From Lachnospiraceae bacterium (GTDB taxonomy: Bacteria; Bacillota_A; Clostridia; Lachnospirales; Lachnospiraceae), in assembly GCA_017561985.1 (NCBI GenBank), contig JAFZAZ010000020.1:1-64000 (forward strand): DNA of 64,000 nucleotides, written 5' to 3'. The notes below the pieces were generated by a model that saw nothing but the letters and a program-made list of their open reading frames with translations, had not been told where the DNA came from and made no database searches. The position numbers were made by a program, and so were the translations under genes. The number at the start of each line of letters is the position of its first letter. Position 1 is the first letter of the stretch. This document shows, in pieces, positions 16,565-25,262 of the stretch.

Positions 16565-19477
16565 TCACTGTCGTTTCACAACAATCGTATACCGCGCGAT
16601 CGCACCGCTCTCGGTCGTCACCGTCACAACAAGCCTGCTCTCCGCTCCGGTCAGCTTCTGCTTGCCCGTGCCGGACACCGTGGCCTGTCCGTTCACCGCT
16701 GCCGCCGCGATCGTCACACTCTCCGTTCCCGAGGGAACCGTCACTGTGTACGTATATGTCTCAGCTGTAAGCGTCGGCGAGAGACTTCTCTTCGTACCGT
16801 CCGGCGTCGTCACCGTGAGCGACGATAAGAACGGATTCGGATTGCCGACCTGCTCCGGCGCTTTGACTGCCGACTCCGGCATGTTCCGGTACACAGGGAT
16901 GGAGAACGTGATCGCCATCGTGCCGAAGCTGTCCATGTTTTTGTACGCCTGGTACACCTTGTTCGCCTCGGAGCGCGGCGCCTGTGCGTTGGACATGTAT
17001 TGATGCCCGAACGTCGATTTCTTCGTCACATTGTACTTCTGAAGGTACACTGTGTTCTGCCCGCGGTTGATGTACGTGCTTCCGATATAGTAAGCTCCGC
17101 CCACCAAAGCGTCATAGCGGTTGTTCCACGGGATCTTTGACGCCTTGTTCAGCGTCGCGCTGGTGCCGCCGTATTTTGCGAACTTCAGACCGTTTTTGAT
17201 GGCGCCGAGCGCCGCGGTCGAATTGTACGCACCGATATTATAGAAGTTGTAATACCCTTCAAATCCTTCCACATTGCCCGTGGCGCTCCTCGAGAAGGAT
17301 GTCTGGCCGGTCACAACCTCCTGTTTGACGCGCGAGGCAAGATGATACGGGCTCACTCCCGAGTAAGCCGCCGCCTCGAGAAATGCCTGTGAATACAGGA
17401 TGGTTCTGGACTTTCCGTTCTCATCCGTGTATGTAAAGCTCGTCTTGTACATCGGCGTGCCCTTGAGGATATTTTCCACGCCCTCCTGCGTCTGGTGCTC
17501 GGGATCGTACGTGAGGTCCTCGAACATGAAGATGTGTTCTTCGGTAATCCAGTTGCGCGGGTCCATAAAATACATCAATCCCGCCGTCGATATCATCATC
17601 CAGTAGCTTCCGTCGAAGGAGCGGAACGTATCCTTCTGCCAGTCATATGAGCCGCTCGCATACGAGAGCCACGACCTTCCGTTGTTCGACTCGATCAGGT
17701 TGTTTCCGAGCGTGTCCTCTCCCGCGATCGCCTTGCTCCAGTCCATTCCGGTGTCGTACGCGCGGAATTTCCACTCGGGATGCTGCGCGTGCAGAAGCAT
17801 CAGATACGGGATGTAACTCTCCGGGAAGCCCTCCTTGCGAAGGGACTCCGCGTACGACTCATCCGCGCCCTCCGGGCGGAACGGCTGTGCCGCGCTCGCG
17901 TCCGAAAGCGTCAATTTGCCTGCTCTCACATATCCTACAAGTCTGCGGTCGCCGTCGGCCGCAATGACTTTCATCCATTTTACGTCGCTTTGCATCACCT
18001 CGTCGATGATGTACACCGCCTCGCCCTTCGAAAGCTTCGCTGCGCTGCCGGACGACTTCGTCACAGCCTGTCCGGACGTCGACGCGGTCTTTCGGATCGT
18101 CTCGTCGGACACGTTGCACGTCGCCCAGACGCCGCCTCCGGAGAGGTCCATCTTCACATACGTTCCGGACATATAGCCCGTGAGCGTCTTTCCGTCGACA
18201 TCCGCGGTGATGCGGTACCATACGATATCTCCTACCCACGCCTGGCCGCAGATCAGAACGCCCTGCGAGAGCGTGAGCTTTGCAATCGACTCATGGGATG
18301 TCCCCGCGCCGGTCCGCAGGTTCACGTGATTGCCCGTGACATGGCCGGGAATCTCATACGTGTGTGCAAACGTCGGGCTTGCGGCAGGCACTCCCGCCTT
18401 GGTCTCGTCGCCCTTGAAGGCAATGGCGCCGCTGTTGTTCGCGCCGACCAGCGGATAATCCGCCTCGGTCTTCACGTACTGCGAGTATACGTATCCGCGG
18501 TATTGCAGCACTCCCACGGAAAATTCAACTTCATACCAGACGTCGCCGTCGCTCTCCAGCCCGAACGCCACGACCGTCAGCTTCTGACCGTTTTTGATCT
18601 GCACGATCTTCGGATACTCCGTGCCCGGACCCGTGCGAACATTGAGCGTCGAGGACGTCACGGTCGCGCCGGTGCTTCGGATGGCTTCCGGCGTGCTCGT
18701 AGGCTTCGGCGTCGGTGTGCTCGTCGGCGCAGGCGTCGGAGTGCTCGTAGGCTTCGGCGTCGGCGTGCTTGTAGGTTTCGGTGTCGGCGTAGGCGTCGCG
18801 ATGCCCGCTCCGAGCTTTATATATTCCGCAAAGACATAAGCGCCGTCCTTGCGTCCTTTGTATTCAATCTGATACCAGAGCTGTCCCTTGGTGTCCTTCT
18901 TCTCCCCCGTCACAACAAGCTTGTCGCCGCTGTACACCTTGCCGAGGATCGAGTACTGTGAGGAAGCTCCCTCGCGCACGTTCATGCGGGTGACCGAGAC
19001 GGTTCCCGTTCTCGGGAACGCAGGCGTCGGGGTCGGCGCGGGCTTCTTCGTGGGAGTGGGCGTCGGCTTCCTGGTAGGCGTCGGTGTCGCGGTCGGCTTC
19101 CTGGTAGGCGTAGGCGTCGGTTTCTTCGTGGGAGTAGGTGTCGGCGCTGCGCCGGACACACTCACGTAGTCCGCCCAGAGATAGCCGTTCAGCGTCTTGC
19201 CTGAGACTTTCGTCTCGACCGGATACCACCATTTTCCGTCCGAGGATTTCGTCTTGCTTCCGGTCACGATAACGCTGTGCCCTTTCGTGAGCGTCGCCAG
19301 CACCGCATAGCTCGTTCCCGCACCCGCACGGAGATTCAGCTTGTTGGCGGTCACTTTTCCCTCAGTACGCGTGGCTGCATATGCATCAAAAGAAGACGGC
19401 GTTCCGGGGAACCCCGCCATGCACTTCAACACCAGCGCAAGCGCCAGCACAATCGCAATGCGTCTCGCGTATCTCAT
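16565..19477 (-). CDS. Secreted multi-SH3 N-acetylglucosaminidase (GH73-like)
   Basis: A 970-residue cell-wall hydrolase. An N-terminal signal peptide (about 1-34) is followed by five bacterial SH3 domains. SH3 repeats such as ANKLNLRAGAGTSY, TRMNVREGASSQYS and SSTLNVRTGPGTEYP are separated by PTPTKKPTPTP linkers. The glucosaminidase domain (about 560-860) has AYSGVSPYHLASRVKQE and FYNFYNIGAY-like stretches typical of the Mannosyl-glycoprotein/GH73 fold. A C-terminal cadherin-like beta-sandwich domain (about 870-970) ends the protein. It likely cleaves or remodels glycan strands at the surface. The best promoter places transcription start at or near the ATG, so the mRNA may be leaderless; no good ribosome site is seen. 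Confidence 0.88.
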   Translation of the reverse strand: MRYARRIAIVLALALVLKCMAGFPGTPSSFDAYAATRTEGKVTANKLNLRAGAGTSYAVLATLTKGHSVIVTGSKTKSSDGKWWYPVETKVSGKTLNGYLWADYVSVSGAAPTPTPTKKPTPTPTRKPTATPTPTRKPTPTPTKKPAPTPTPAFPRTGTVSVTRMNVREGASSQYSILGKVYSGDKLVVTGEKKDTKGQLWYQIEYKGRKDGAYVFAEYIKLGAGIATPTPTPKPTSTPTPKPTSTPTPAPTSTPTPKPTSTPEAIRSTGATVTSSTLNVRTGPGTEYPKIVQIKNGQKLTVVAFGLESDGDVWYEVEFSVGVLQYRGYVYSQYVKTEADYPLVGANNSGAIAFKGDETKAGVPAASPTFAHTYEIPGHVTGNHVNLRTGAGTSHESIAKLTLSQGVLICGQAWVGDIVWYRITADVDGKTLTGYMSGTYVKMDLSGGGVWATCNVSDETIRKTASTSGQAVTKSSGSAAKLSKGEAVYIIDEVMQSDVKWMKVIAADGDRRLVGYVRAGKLTLSDASAAQPFRPEGADESYAESLRKEGFPESYIPYLMLLHAQHPEWKFRAYDTGMDWSKAIAGEDTLGNNLIESNNGRSWLSYASGSYDWQKDTFRSFDGSYWMMISTAGLMYFMDPRNWITEEHIFMFEDLTYDPEHQTQEGVENILKGTPMYKTSFTYTDENGKSRTILYSQAFLEAAAYSGVSPYHLASRVKQEVVTGQTSFSRSATGNVEGFEGYYNFYNIGAYNSTAALGAIKNGLKFAKYGGTSATLNKASKIPWNNRYDALVGGAYYIGSTYINRGQNTVYLQKYNVTKKSTFGHQYMSNAQAPRSEANKVYQAYKNMDSFGTMAITFSIPVYRNMPESAVKAPEQVGNPNPFLSSLTVTTPDGTKRSLSPTLTAETYTYTVTVPSGTESVTIAAAAVNGQATVSGTGKQKLTGAESRLVVTVTTESGAIARYTIVVKRQ
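18690..18810 (-). repeat. Tandem repeat coding for PTSTPTPKPTSTP linker
   Basis: In-frame repeats of about 24-36 bp encode a proline/threonine linker between the second and third SH3 domains. Imperfect tandem repeats of this kind can change copy number by slippage. Confidence 0.8.
19010..19150 (-). repeat. Tandem repeat coding for PTPTKKPTPTPTRKP linker
   Basis: In-frame imperfect repeats encode the basic proline/threonine linker between the first and second SH3 domains. The lysine/arginine content may help it bind the wall or pass through it. Confidence 0.8.
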
Positions 19478-19483
19478 AATCCC

Positions 19484-19512
19484 ATTGTAATGCTACTGCT
19501 GTAGAATTGCAA
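19484..19512 (-). promoter_or_regulatory. Promoter immediately before the glucosaminidase ATG
   Basis: On the minus strand -35 TTGCAA, 17-bp spacer and -10 TACAAT, with only six bases between the -10 and the ATG. The expected transcription start coincides with the A of the ATG. Confidence 0.55.
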
Positions 19513-19568
19513 GGATTTCTTTGCTTTTCAGGCACTCTTTTCCGCGGAAAATGACGCCCTCCGGGCGC

Positions 19569-19609
19569 AAAAAGAAACACCGGAAGGGAATCCCCTGCCG
19601 GTGTTTTTT
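19569..19609. terminator. Intrinsic terminator after the aquaporin gene
   Basis: AACACCGG pairs with CCGGTGTT around a partly paired GGGAATCCCC centre. T-rich runs lie on both sides, so it can work in either direction. It lies about 45 bp past the aquaporin stop. Confidence 0.85.
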
Positions 19610-19653
19610 GTCGTGATGGTTTCATTTTCCGGCGGCGCATGGCGCAACCGGGA

Positions 19654-20424
19654 TTACTCCTCTTCGGAAGCCTCTTCCGCAATCTCTTCCGCAGCTTCTT
19701 TTGCCTCATCCGCAACCTTCTCCGGTTCTGCGGAGGACATGAAGCGGTACGCGATCGTCGCGAGAACCGAACCCGCAAGAGGTCCTACGATAAATACCCA
19801 AACATCCGAGATTGGACCGGACTTGCCCGTGAAGAGAACCACAAGGGCCGGTCCCAAACTTCTCGCAGGGTTCACGGAAGTTCCCGTGAAGCGGATGCCG
19901 AGGATGTGGACCAGGACAAGCGTAAGGCCGATGACAAGACCCGCGAACGAGCCGTGGTTGCCCTCCTTCGACGTAACGCCGAGGATTGCGATGATAAAGA
20001 TAAAGGTCAGGATACACTCAACGATCAGACCCGCAGCTACGCTTCCGTTCACGCCTGCAAGGCCGTTGGTTCCAAGCCCGCCGGTCTCGTCGGTCACTTT
20101 TCCGAGAGCGAACACACCCTTGAGGATACCTGCGCCGGCCAACGCGCCGAGGCACTGCGAGCAAACGTATCCGAGGAACGTGCTCGTTGTCAGATCACCC
20201 TTCATCCAAAACGCAGCGGAAACCGCAGGGTTGATGTGACATCCGGAGATGTTGCCGATGCTGTACGCCATTGCGACGATCGCAAGACCGAACGCAAGCG
20301 CAGTCAGCAGGTAACCGCTGCCGGTCAAGTACTCGCAGCCGACCGCCATCGCCGTGCCGCAGCCCACGATCACAAGAACCATCGTGCCGATGAATTCCGC
20401 CAGATACTTCTTAATGCTACCCAT
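19654..20424 (-). CDS. MIP-family channel (aquaporin-like)
   Basis: A 256-residue channel with six membrane helices and two NPA half-helices, HINPAVS near residue 66 and VNPARSLGPAL near 184. The arginine after the second NPA and the serine rather than aspartate context resemble water channels (AqpZ) more than glycerol facilitators, but solute choice cannot be fixed by eye. The final 25 residues are acidic (EEIAEEASEEE). The ATG at 20424 has AGGAGG nine bases upstream. It is 38 bp downstream of the esterase gene and may be the last gene of the pur transcript. Confidence 0.9.
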   Translation of the reverse strand: MGSIKKYLAEFIGTMVLVIVGCGTAMAVGCEYLTGSGYLLTALAFGLAIVAMAYSIGNISGCHINPAVSAAFWMKGDLTTSTFLGYVCSQCLGALAGAGILKGVFALGKVTDETGGLGTNGLAGVNGSVAAGLIVECILTFIFIIAILGVTSKEGNHGSFAGLVIGLTLVLVHILGIRFTGTSVNPARSLGPALVVLFTGKSGPISDVWVFIVGPLAGSVLATIAYRFMSSAEPEKVADEAKEAAEEIAEEASEEE

Positions 20425-20462
20425 AACCGTAAACCTCCTAATAGTTTTATCTATCGAAACAC

Positions 20463-21512
20463 TTAGCGTGTACCGATCGCACGGAAGAAGTTGAACAAGC
20501 CGGAGTAGATCGCATTGTTGTCATGATCCGCATTGGGAATCTCGTACCAGATGTGCGCGATGCCGTTCTTCTCGAACAGCTCGTGATACGAGAGCGGGAA
20601 TTTGCCGACCACCTGGTCTCTCGTACCGCAGCAGATGATGAGTGCATCGGGCACAGTCGTCCCCTCAGCCACCTTCACCGCATCCTCGGTCAGCGTTCCC
20701 GGGTGCGTCATGTACTTGTCGACGCCGGGAACAAGACCCGGTGCCGCCGAGATCGCAACCACATATCGGAAGCGGTCGGGATATGACAAAAATGCGTACA
20801 GCGTCTCACGGCCGCCCATCGAAAAGCCTGCGAGATACGTGCCCTCGCGACCCTGTACGGTCGAATATTTCGCATCGATATGCGGGATCAGACAATCTAC
20901 GAGTTCCTTCGGAAAACGGTCGTACGGGATCATCGCCTCGCCCGTGAAGCCGGGCTGCTGCACCGTCTCGCCGGACGCCGCGAACATGTTCGTGCACACG
21001 ATGATCACTTCCTCGCAAAGCCCGTCGGCGACGAGGTTTCCGAGGATGACAGGGATCGTTCCGTCCTTCGCAAAATCATTTTCCGAACCGAAAATGCCGT
21101 GCTGAAGGTACACGACCGGATACTTCTTCTCCGTCGTGTATCCGGGCGGAAGCATGATCGTATAACCGCGGTCGCGGCCGCAGTAATCCGAGTGGTACGT
21201 CTCGTGAACAAACGTCCCGTAAGTCACGCCCTCCCGCTTCTTCATGTACTCCGCAGGGCACTTTGCGTACATACCGTTCTCATAGATCATCGAAGTCGGC
21301 GTGGGCGTCGCAGTCGGCGCCTCGGTCACAACCGCACCCGTGGGCGACGGCTCCAGAGCCTGCGTCGGCTCATTTGCGGGCTCGCCGGCAGGCGTATTGG
21401 TCGGTGTGTCCGCGGATGCCTCGCTGTTGTTGGAATTGCTGCCGCCGCATCCCGCAAGAAGGGACGCAACCGCCATCACAAGAATTCCCAAAAGAACAAT
21501 CTTCATCTTCAT
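20463..21512 (-). CDS. Lipoprotein esterase of the alpha/beta-hydrolase (esterase D / CE1-like) family
   Basis: A 349-residue secreted esterase anchored by a lipobox LLAGC near residue 21, followed by a Thr/Pro/Glu-rich spacer to about residue 75. The catalytic domain shows the oxyanion motif YLQHGIFGSE, the nucleophile elbow AGFSMGGRE, and a C-terminal histidine in NADHDNN. Such enzymes (feruloyl or acetyl esterases, S-formylglutathione hydrolase-like) often remove ester groups from plant or host glycans. I place the start at the ATG at 21512 (AGAGGAA upstream) rather than the GTG at 21530. It is only 14 bp after purD, an odd neighbour for a surface enzyme. Confidence 0.85.
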   Translation of the reverse strand: MKMKIVLLGILVMAVASLLAGCGGSNSNNSEASADTPTNTPAGEPANEPTQALEPSPTGAVVTEAPTATPTPTSMIYENGMYAKCPAEYMKKREGVTYGTFVHETYHSDYCGRDRGYTIMLPPGYTTEKKYPVVYLQHGIFGSENDFAKDGTIPVILGNLVADGLCEEVIIVCTNMFAASGETVQQPGFTGEAMIPYDRFPKELVDCLIPHIDAKYSTVQGREGTYLAGFSMGGRETLYAFLSYPDRFRYVVAISAAPGLVPGVDKYMTHPGTLTEDAVKVAEGTTVPDALIICCGTRDQVVGKFPLSYHELFEKNGIAHIWYEIPNADHDNNAIYSGLFNFFRAIGTR

Positions 21513-21526
21513 ACCACCGCTTCCTC

Positions 21527-22804
21527 TCACGCCTCGTCGATCGCCTTGCCGATGTCGTGACGCATGTATTTGTTGGCGAAGGAGATCAGCTCCGTCGCCT
21601 TGTAAGCGTTTGCACGCGCCTCCCTGAGGTCCGCACCGAGCGCGGTCACGCCGAGAACACGGCCGCCGTTCGTGAGGATTTCTCCGTCCGGACCGAATTT
21701 AGTTCCCGCGTGGAACACAAATTTGTCGCTGCAGCCCTTGAACGCCTCGAGCCCCGAGATCGGAAGTCCCTTCTCATAGTGCTGCGGATAGCCGTCGGAC
21801 GCAAGCACGACGCATACAGCCGCATTGTCCGCAAACTTGAGCTCAATCTCGTCGAGACGGCCGTCGATGCACGCCTCGAACACGTCGACGATGTCATTTT
21901 CCATGCGCGGCAGAACAACCTGCGTCTCCGGATCGCCAAAGCGAGCATTGTACTCGAGAACCTTCGGTCCCTCGGGCGTCAGCATCAGACCGACGAACAT
22001 CACGCCCGTGAAAGGACGTCCCTCCGCCGCCATCGCAGCCATCGTCGGCTCGTAAATATTCTTCACGCAAAACTCATGAATCTCGTCGGTATAGAACGGG
22101 CTCGGGGAAAATGTGCCCATACCGCCCGTGTTGAGCCCCGTATCTCCGTCACCGGCGCGCTTGTGGTCCTGCGCGCTCGTCATCGGACGGACGTTCCTGC
22201 CGTCGCAGAAGCACAGAGCCGACACCTCGCGGCCAGTCATGAACTCCTCAACAACCATCTTGTCGCCGGCCGTTCCGAAGTGCTTGTCAAGCATGATCTC
22301 CTTGACGCCCGCAAGCGCCTCTGCCTCGTTGTTGCAGATCAGAACGCCCTTGCCGAGAGCCAGTCCGTCCGCCTTCAGAACGACGGGGTACTTGCCCTGC
22401 GAAACAATGTATGCCGAAGCCTCCTCCGCGTCGGAAAACGTCTCGTATCCGGCCGTCGGAATGCCGTATTTCTTCATCAATTCCTTGGAAAATGCCTTGC
22501 TTCCCTCGATGATGGCAGCGTTCTTTCTCGGCCCGAAGACACGCAGTCCGGCTGCCTCGAAAGCGTCTACAACGCCGCCCACGAGCGGGTCGTCGGGACC
22601 GACCACTGTCAGGTCGATCGCATTTTCCGAAGCGAACGCAACGAGCTTGTCAAACTCCATCACGCCGATCGGTACACATGTCGCAAGCTCCGCGATTCCC
22701 GCGTTGCCGGGCGCACAATAGATCTTCGTCGCCTTGCTGCTCTTTGCGATTGCCGTAACGATCGCATGCTCTCTTCCGCCGCCGCCGATAACAAGAATGT
22801 TCAT
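21527..22804 (-). CDS. purD: Phosphoribosylamine-glycine ligase
   Basis: ATP-grasp enzyme that joins glycine to phosphoribosylamine in purine synthesis. The start MNILVIGGGGREHAI and the motifs VVLKADGLALGKGV and LEYNARFGDPETQ are those of PurD; the length of 425 residues is normal. The ATG at 22804 has GGAGG eleven bases upstream. It follows purN by 36 bp within the purE-purM-purN-purD run. Confidence 0.97.
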   Translation of the reverse strand: MNILVIGGGGREHAIVTAIAKSSKATKIYCAPGNAGIAELATCVPIGVMEFDKLVAFASENAIDLTVVGPDDPLVGGVVDAFEAAGLRVFGPRKNAAIIEGSKAFSKELMKKYGIPTAGYETFSDAEEASAYIVSQGKYPVVLKADGLALGKGVLICNNEAEALAGVKEIMLDKHFGTAGDKMVVEEFMTGREVSALCFCDGRNVRPMTSAQDHKRAGDGDTGLNTGGMGTFSPSPFYTDEIHEFCVKNIYEPTMAAMAAEGRPFTGVMFVGLMLTPEGPKVLEYNARFGDPETQVVLPRMENDIVDVFEACIDGRLDEIELKFADNAAVCVVLASDGYPQHYEKGLPISGLEAFKGCSDKFVFHAGTKFGPDGEILTNGGRVLGVTALGADLREARANAYKATELISFANKYMRHDIGKAIDEA

Positions 22805-22840
22805 AGTCTGAAAATCCTCCGAATGTATGTTGTTATTTTT

Positions 22841-23473
22841 TTACTTTCCTGCCGCAACAAACCAGTTTCCGTTGCCGTCCTGCCGGATGCGATCGTTCGC
22901 GATCGCGTCGATCACCTGCGGAAGGATGATCCACTCCGCCTGCTCCATCACACGCCGCTGAAGCACTTCGGGCGTGTCGTCCGGCTCGATCATAACCGCC
23001 TTCTGCATCAGGATCGGGCCCGTGTCGGTTCCCGCGTCCACATAATGAACCGTCGCTCCGGTAACCTTCACTCCGCGCTCGAGCACGCGCTCATGCACGT
23101 GAAGCCCGTAGAAGCCGTCGCCGCAGAAAGACGGAATCAGCGACGGGTGAATATTGATGATACGGCGCTCGTAACGCCTGGTCATCTCCTCGGGGATGAT
23201 GACCAAAAAGCCTGCCAGCACAACGAGGTCCGGCGCAAAGCTGTCCACTGCAGCGAGCAGTGCATCCTCAAACTCGGCGCGCGTTGCGTACGACTTGCGC
23301 GAGACGCACACCGCGGGGATTCCCGCGCCTTCCGCGCGCTTGAGCGCATACGCGTCCGCGCGATTGCTGATGACGCCGCAGATCTCCGTGCCGGTAATCC
23401 TTCCGTCCGCAATCGCGTCCATGATCGCCTGGAGATTCGTTCCGCCGCCCGAAACCATGACAACAATTCTCAT
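22841..23473 (-). CDS. purN: Phosphoribosylglycinamide formyltransferase
   Basis: Transfers a formyl group from 10-formyl-tetrahydrofolate to GAR, the step after PurD. The motif VSGGGTNLQAI, the active-site IINIHPSLIPSF and the DTGPI loop match PurN. The canonical GAFxG-like lid reads FCGDGFYGLHVH. The ATG at 23473 with GGAGG five bases upstream gives 210 residues. A terminator-like hairpin separates it from purM, possibly lowering its expression and that of purD. Confidence 0.96.
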   Translation of the reverse strand: MRIVVMVSGGGTNLQAIMDAIADGRITGTEICGVISNRADAYALKRAEGAGIPAVCVSRKSYATRAEFEDALLAAVDSFAPDLVVLAGFLVIIPEEMTRRYERRIINIHPSLIPSFCGDGFYGLHVHERVLERGVKVTGATVHYVDAGTDTGPILMQKAVMIEPDDTPEVLQRRVMEQAEWIILPQVIDAIANDRIRQDGNGNWFVAAGK

Positions 23474-23486
23474 AGTATCCTCCGCA

Positions 23487-23530
23487 TAAAAAAGCCGCCC
23501 GAACCGCAGGCCGCGGCCCGCCGTCCGGGC
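23487..23530 (-). terminator. Terminator-like hairpin between purM and purN
   Basis: On the minus strand GTCCGGGC/GCCCGAAC arms (23523-23530 and 23497-23504) enclose a very GC-rich centre, followed by GGC and six T residues, just before the purN ribosome site. It would give partial termination inside the operon. Confidence 0.65.
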
Positions 23531-23538
23531 GTGCTTAC

Positions 23539-24567
23539 TCAATCAACGATGGTGATGCCCTTCTCGCCCTTGGTGATCTCGCCGACCACGAACGCCTTTT
23601 CGCCGGCCGCCGTGAGGAGGCGTACCGTCTCGTCCGCTTTCGTGCTGTCCACCGCGAGCATCATACCGATACCCATGTTGTAGGTGTTGTACATCATCTT
23701 CTGCTCGATATTGCCCGTCTTCGCCAGAAGGTCGAAAATCGCCGGGATCTCATAGCTGTTGCGGAAGATCTTCGCATTTGCTCCCTCGGGAAGCATACGC
23801 GGGATGTTCTCGTAAAATCCGCCGCCCGTGATGTGGCTGCAAGCCTTCACGGTGACGCCGCCTTCCTTGACGGCGCGCAGAGCGCGGACATAAATCTTCG
23901 TAGGAGTCAGCAATGCTTCGCCGAGCGTCGTTCCGAGCGAATCATTGTAACGTGCGAGCGTTGCCTCGCGCATATCGAACACCTTGCGCACCAGCGAGTA
24001 GCCGTTGCTGTGGATGCCCGAGGAGGCGATACCGATGATGGTGTCTCCCGGAACTACCTTGCTTCCGTCGACGATCTCATCGCGGTCCACGATACCTACC
24101 GCAAATCCGGCGAGGTCGTACTCATCCTCCGGATAGAAGCCCGGCATCTCTGCCGTCTCTCCGCCGATCAGCGCGCATCCGGCCTGTTTGCAGCCTTCCG
24201 CAACACCCTTGACGATCGTCGCGATCTTCTCCGGATAGTTCTTTCCGCAGGCGATGTAATCGAGGAAGAACAAAGGCTCTCCGCCCGCGCATGCGATATC
24301 ATTGACGCACATGGCAACACAGTCGATACCGATCGTGTCATGCTTGTCCATAAGGAAAGCAAGCTTGAGCTTCGTTCCGACACCGTCCGTTCCCGAAACA
24401 AGAGTCGGATGCTTCATCGTCAGAAAACGATCGAGAGAAAACGCACCGGAGAAACCTCCCAGCCCGCCGAGCACCTCGGGGCGCATCGTCTCCTTCACAT
24501 GCTTCTTCATCAGTTCCACTGCGCGATATCCCGCTTCGATATCGACGCCGGCGTTCTTATAATCCAT
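23539..24567 (-). CDS. purM: Phosphoribosylformylglycinamidine cyclo-ligase
   Basis: Closes the imidazole ring to make AIR in purine synthesis. The start [15 protein letters not shown] and the motifs [14 protein letters not shown] and [10 protein letters not shown] are diagnostic. I chose the ATG at 24567 (342 residues) because GGAGG stands eight bases before it; the ATG at 24582 includes that ribosome site in its own codons. The 151-bp gap to purE contains an extended -10 promoter match. Confidence 0.97.
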   Translation of the reverse strand: MDYKNAGVDIEAGYRAVELMKKHVKETMRPEVLGGLGGFSGAFSLDRFLTMKHPTLVSGTDGVGTKLKLAFLMDKHDTIGIDCVAMCVNDIACAGGEPLFFLDYIACGKNYPEKIATIVKGVAEGCKQAGCALIGGETAEMPGFYPEDEYDLAGFAVGIVDRDEIVDGSKVVPGDTIIGIASSGIHSNGYSLVRKVFDMREATLARYNDSLGTTLGEALLTPTKIYVRALRAVKEGGVTVKACSHITGGGFYENIPRMLPEGANAKIFRNSYEIPAIFDLLAKTGNIEQKMMYNTYNMGIGMMLAVDSTKADETVRLLTAAGEKAFVVGEITKGEKGITIVD

Positions 24568-24624
24568 AACCAAAGCCTCCATTTTCCGTATCCCGGACCT
24601 GTTACTCCCTCCGGAACCGTCCTC

Positions 24625-24633
24625 ATTGTATCA
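24625..24633 (-). promoter_or_regulatory. Extended -10 element ahead of purM
   Basis: On the minus strand TGA directly followed by TACAAT, about 58 bp upstream of the purM start, with no good -35. It suggests an internal promoter between purE and purM. Confidence 0.4.
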
Positions 24634-24718
24634 CAAAACATCTTCCCGCGCACCTGCAAAACGCTGCTTCGGCGCAGTTTTTCCTTCATTCAAACAATAA
24701 GCGCTGCTTATAGATCGA

Positions 24719-25234
24719 TCACGAAAACTCCTTCGTATATCCTTCGTAGCCCAGTCTCTCGAGACGATCCTTCTTGCGCATTACGCCGTCCTTGAGCTCC
24801 TGCTTGTAGTCGATGATCTTCGCGAGAAGCTCCTCGTCGTGCGTCGCAATGATCTTGGCCGCAAGGATACCCGCGTTCGCACCGCCGTCGATCGCAACCG
24901 TCGCCACCGGGATTCCGGAAGGCATCTGCACGATGGAATACAGCGAGTCAACGCCGCCGAGCGCCTTCGTCTGGATCGGCACGCCGATAACCGGAAGCGG
25001 GAAGATCGCCGCGCACATGCCCGGCAGATGAGCCGCACCGCCGGCGCCCGCGATGATCACTTCAAAGCCCTTCTCACGCGCCGTGTTCGCATAGTCAAAA
25101 AACACATCCGGCATGCGATGCGCCGAGATGATGGTCATCTCGTACTCGATACCGAACTTCTCAAGGATCGCCGCAGCCTTCTGCATGATCGGCAGATCCG
25201 AATCACTTCCCATTACAATTCCGACTTTCGCCAT
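24719..25234 (-). CDS. purE: N5-carboxyaminoimidazole ribonucleotide mutase
   Basis: Converts N5-CAIR to CAIR, the carboxylation step of purine synthesis. The motif [10 protein letters not shown], the conserved SAHRMPD and the [10 protein letters not shown] loop are those of class I PurE. The ATG at 25234 follows AGGAGG. It lies 28 bp downstream of the M29 peptidase gene. purK, purC, purF, purL and purH are not in this window. Confidence 0.96.
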   Translation of the reverse strand: MAKVGIVMGSDSDLPIMQKAAAILEKFGIEYEMTIISAHRMPDVFFDYANTAREKGFEVIIAGAGGAAHLPGMCAAIFPLPVIGVPIQTKALGGVDSLYSIVQMPSGIPVATVAIDGGANAGILAAKIIATHDEELLAKIIDYKQELKDGVMRKKDRLERLGYEGYTKEFS

Positions 25235-25262
25235 GATGGATGCCTCCTGTTGTTACCGTTTA

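Noticed and set aside
18690..19150. Regular repeats resembling a CRISPR array
   Set aside because: Units are in frame, encode Pro/Thr linkers and have no unique spacers.
24568..24718. Strong terminator between purE and purM
   Set aside because: Only short stems (ATAAGC/GCTTAT and CTGC/GCAG) with weak T-tracts are present; at best partial.
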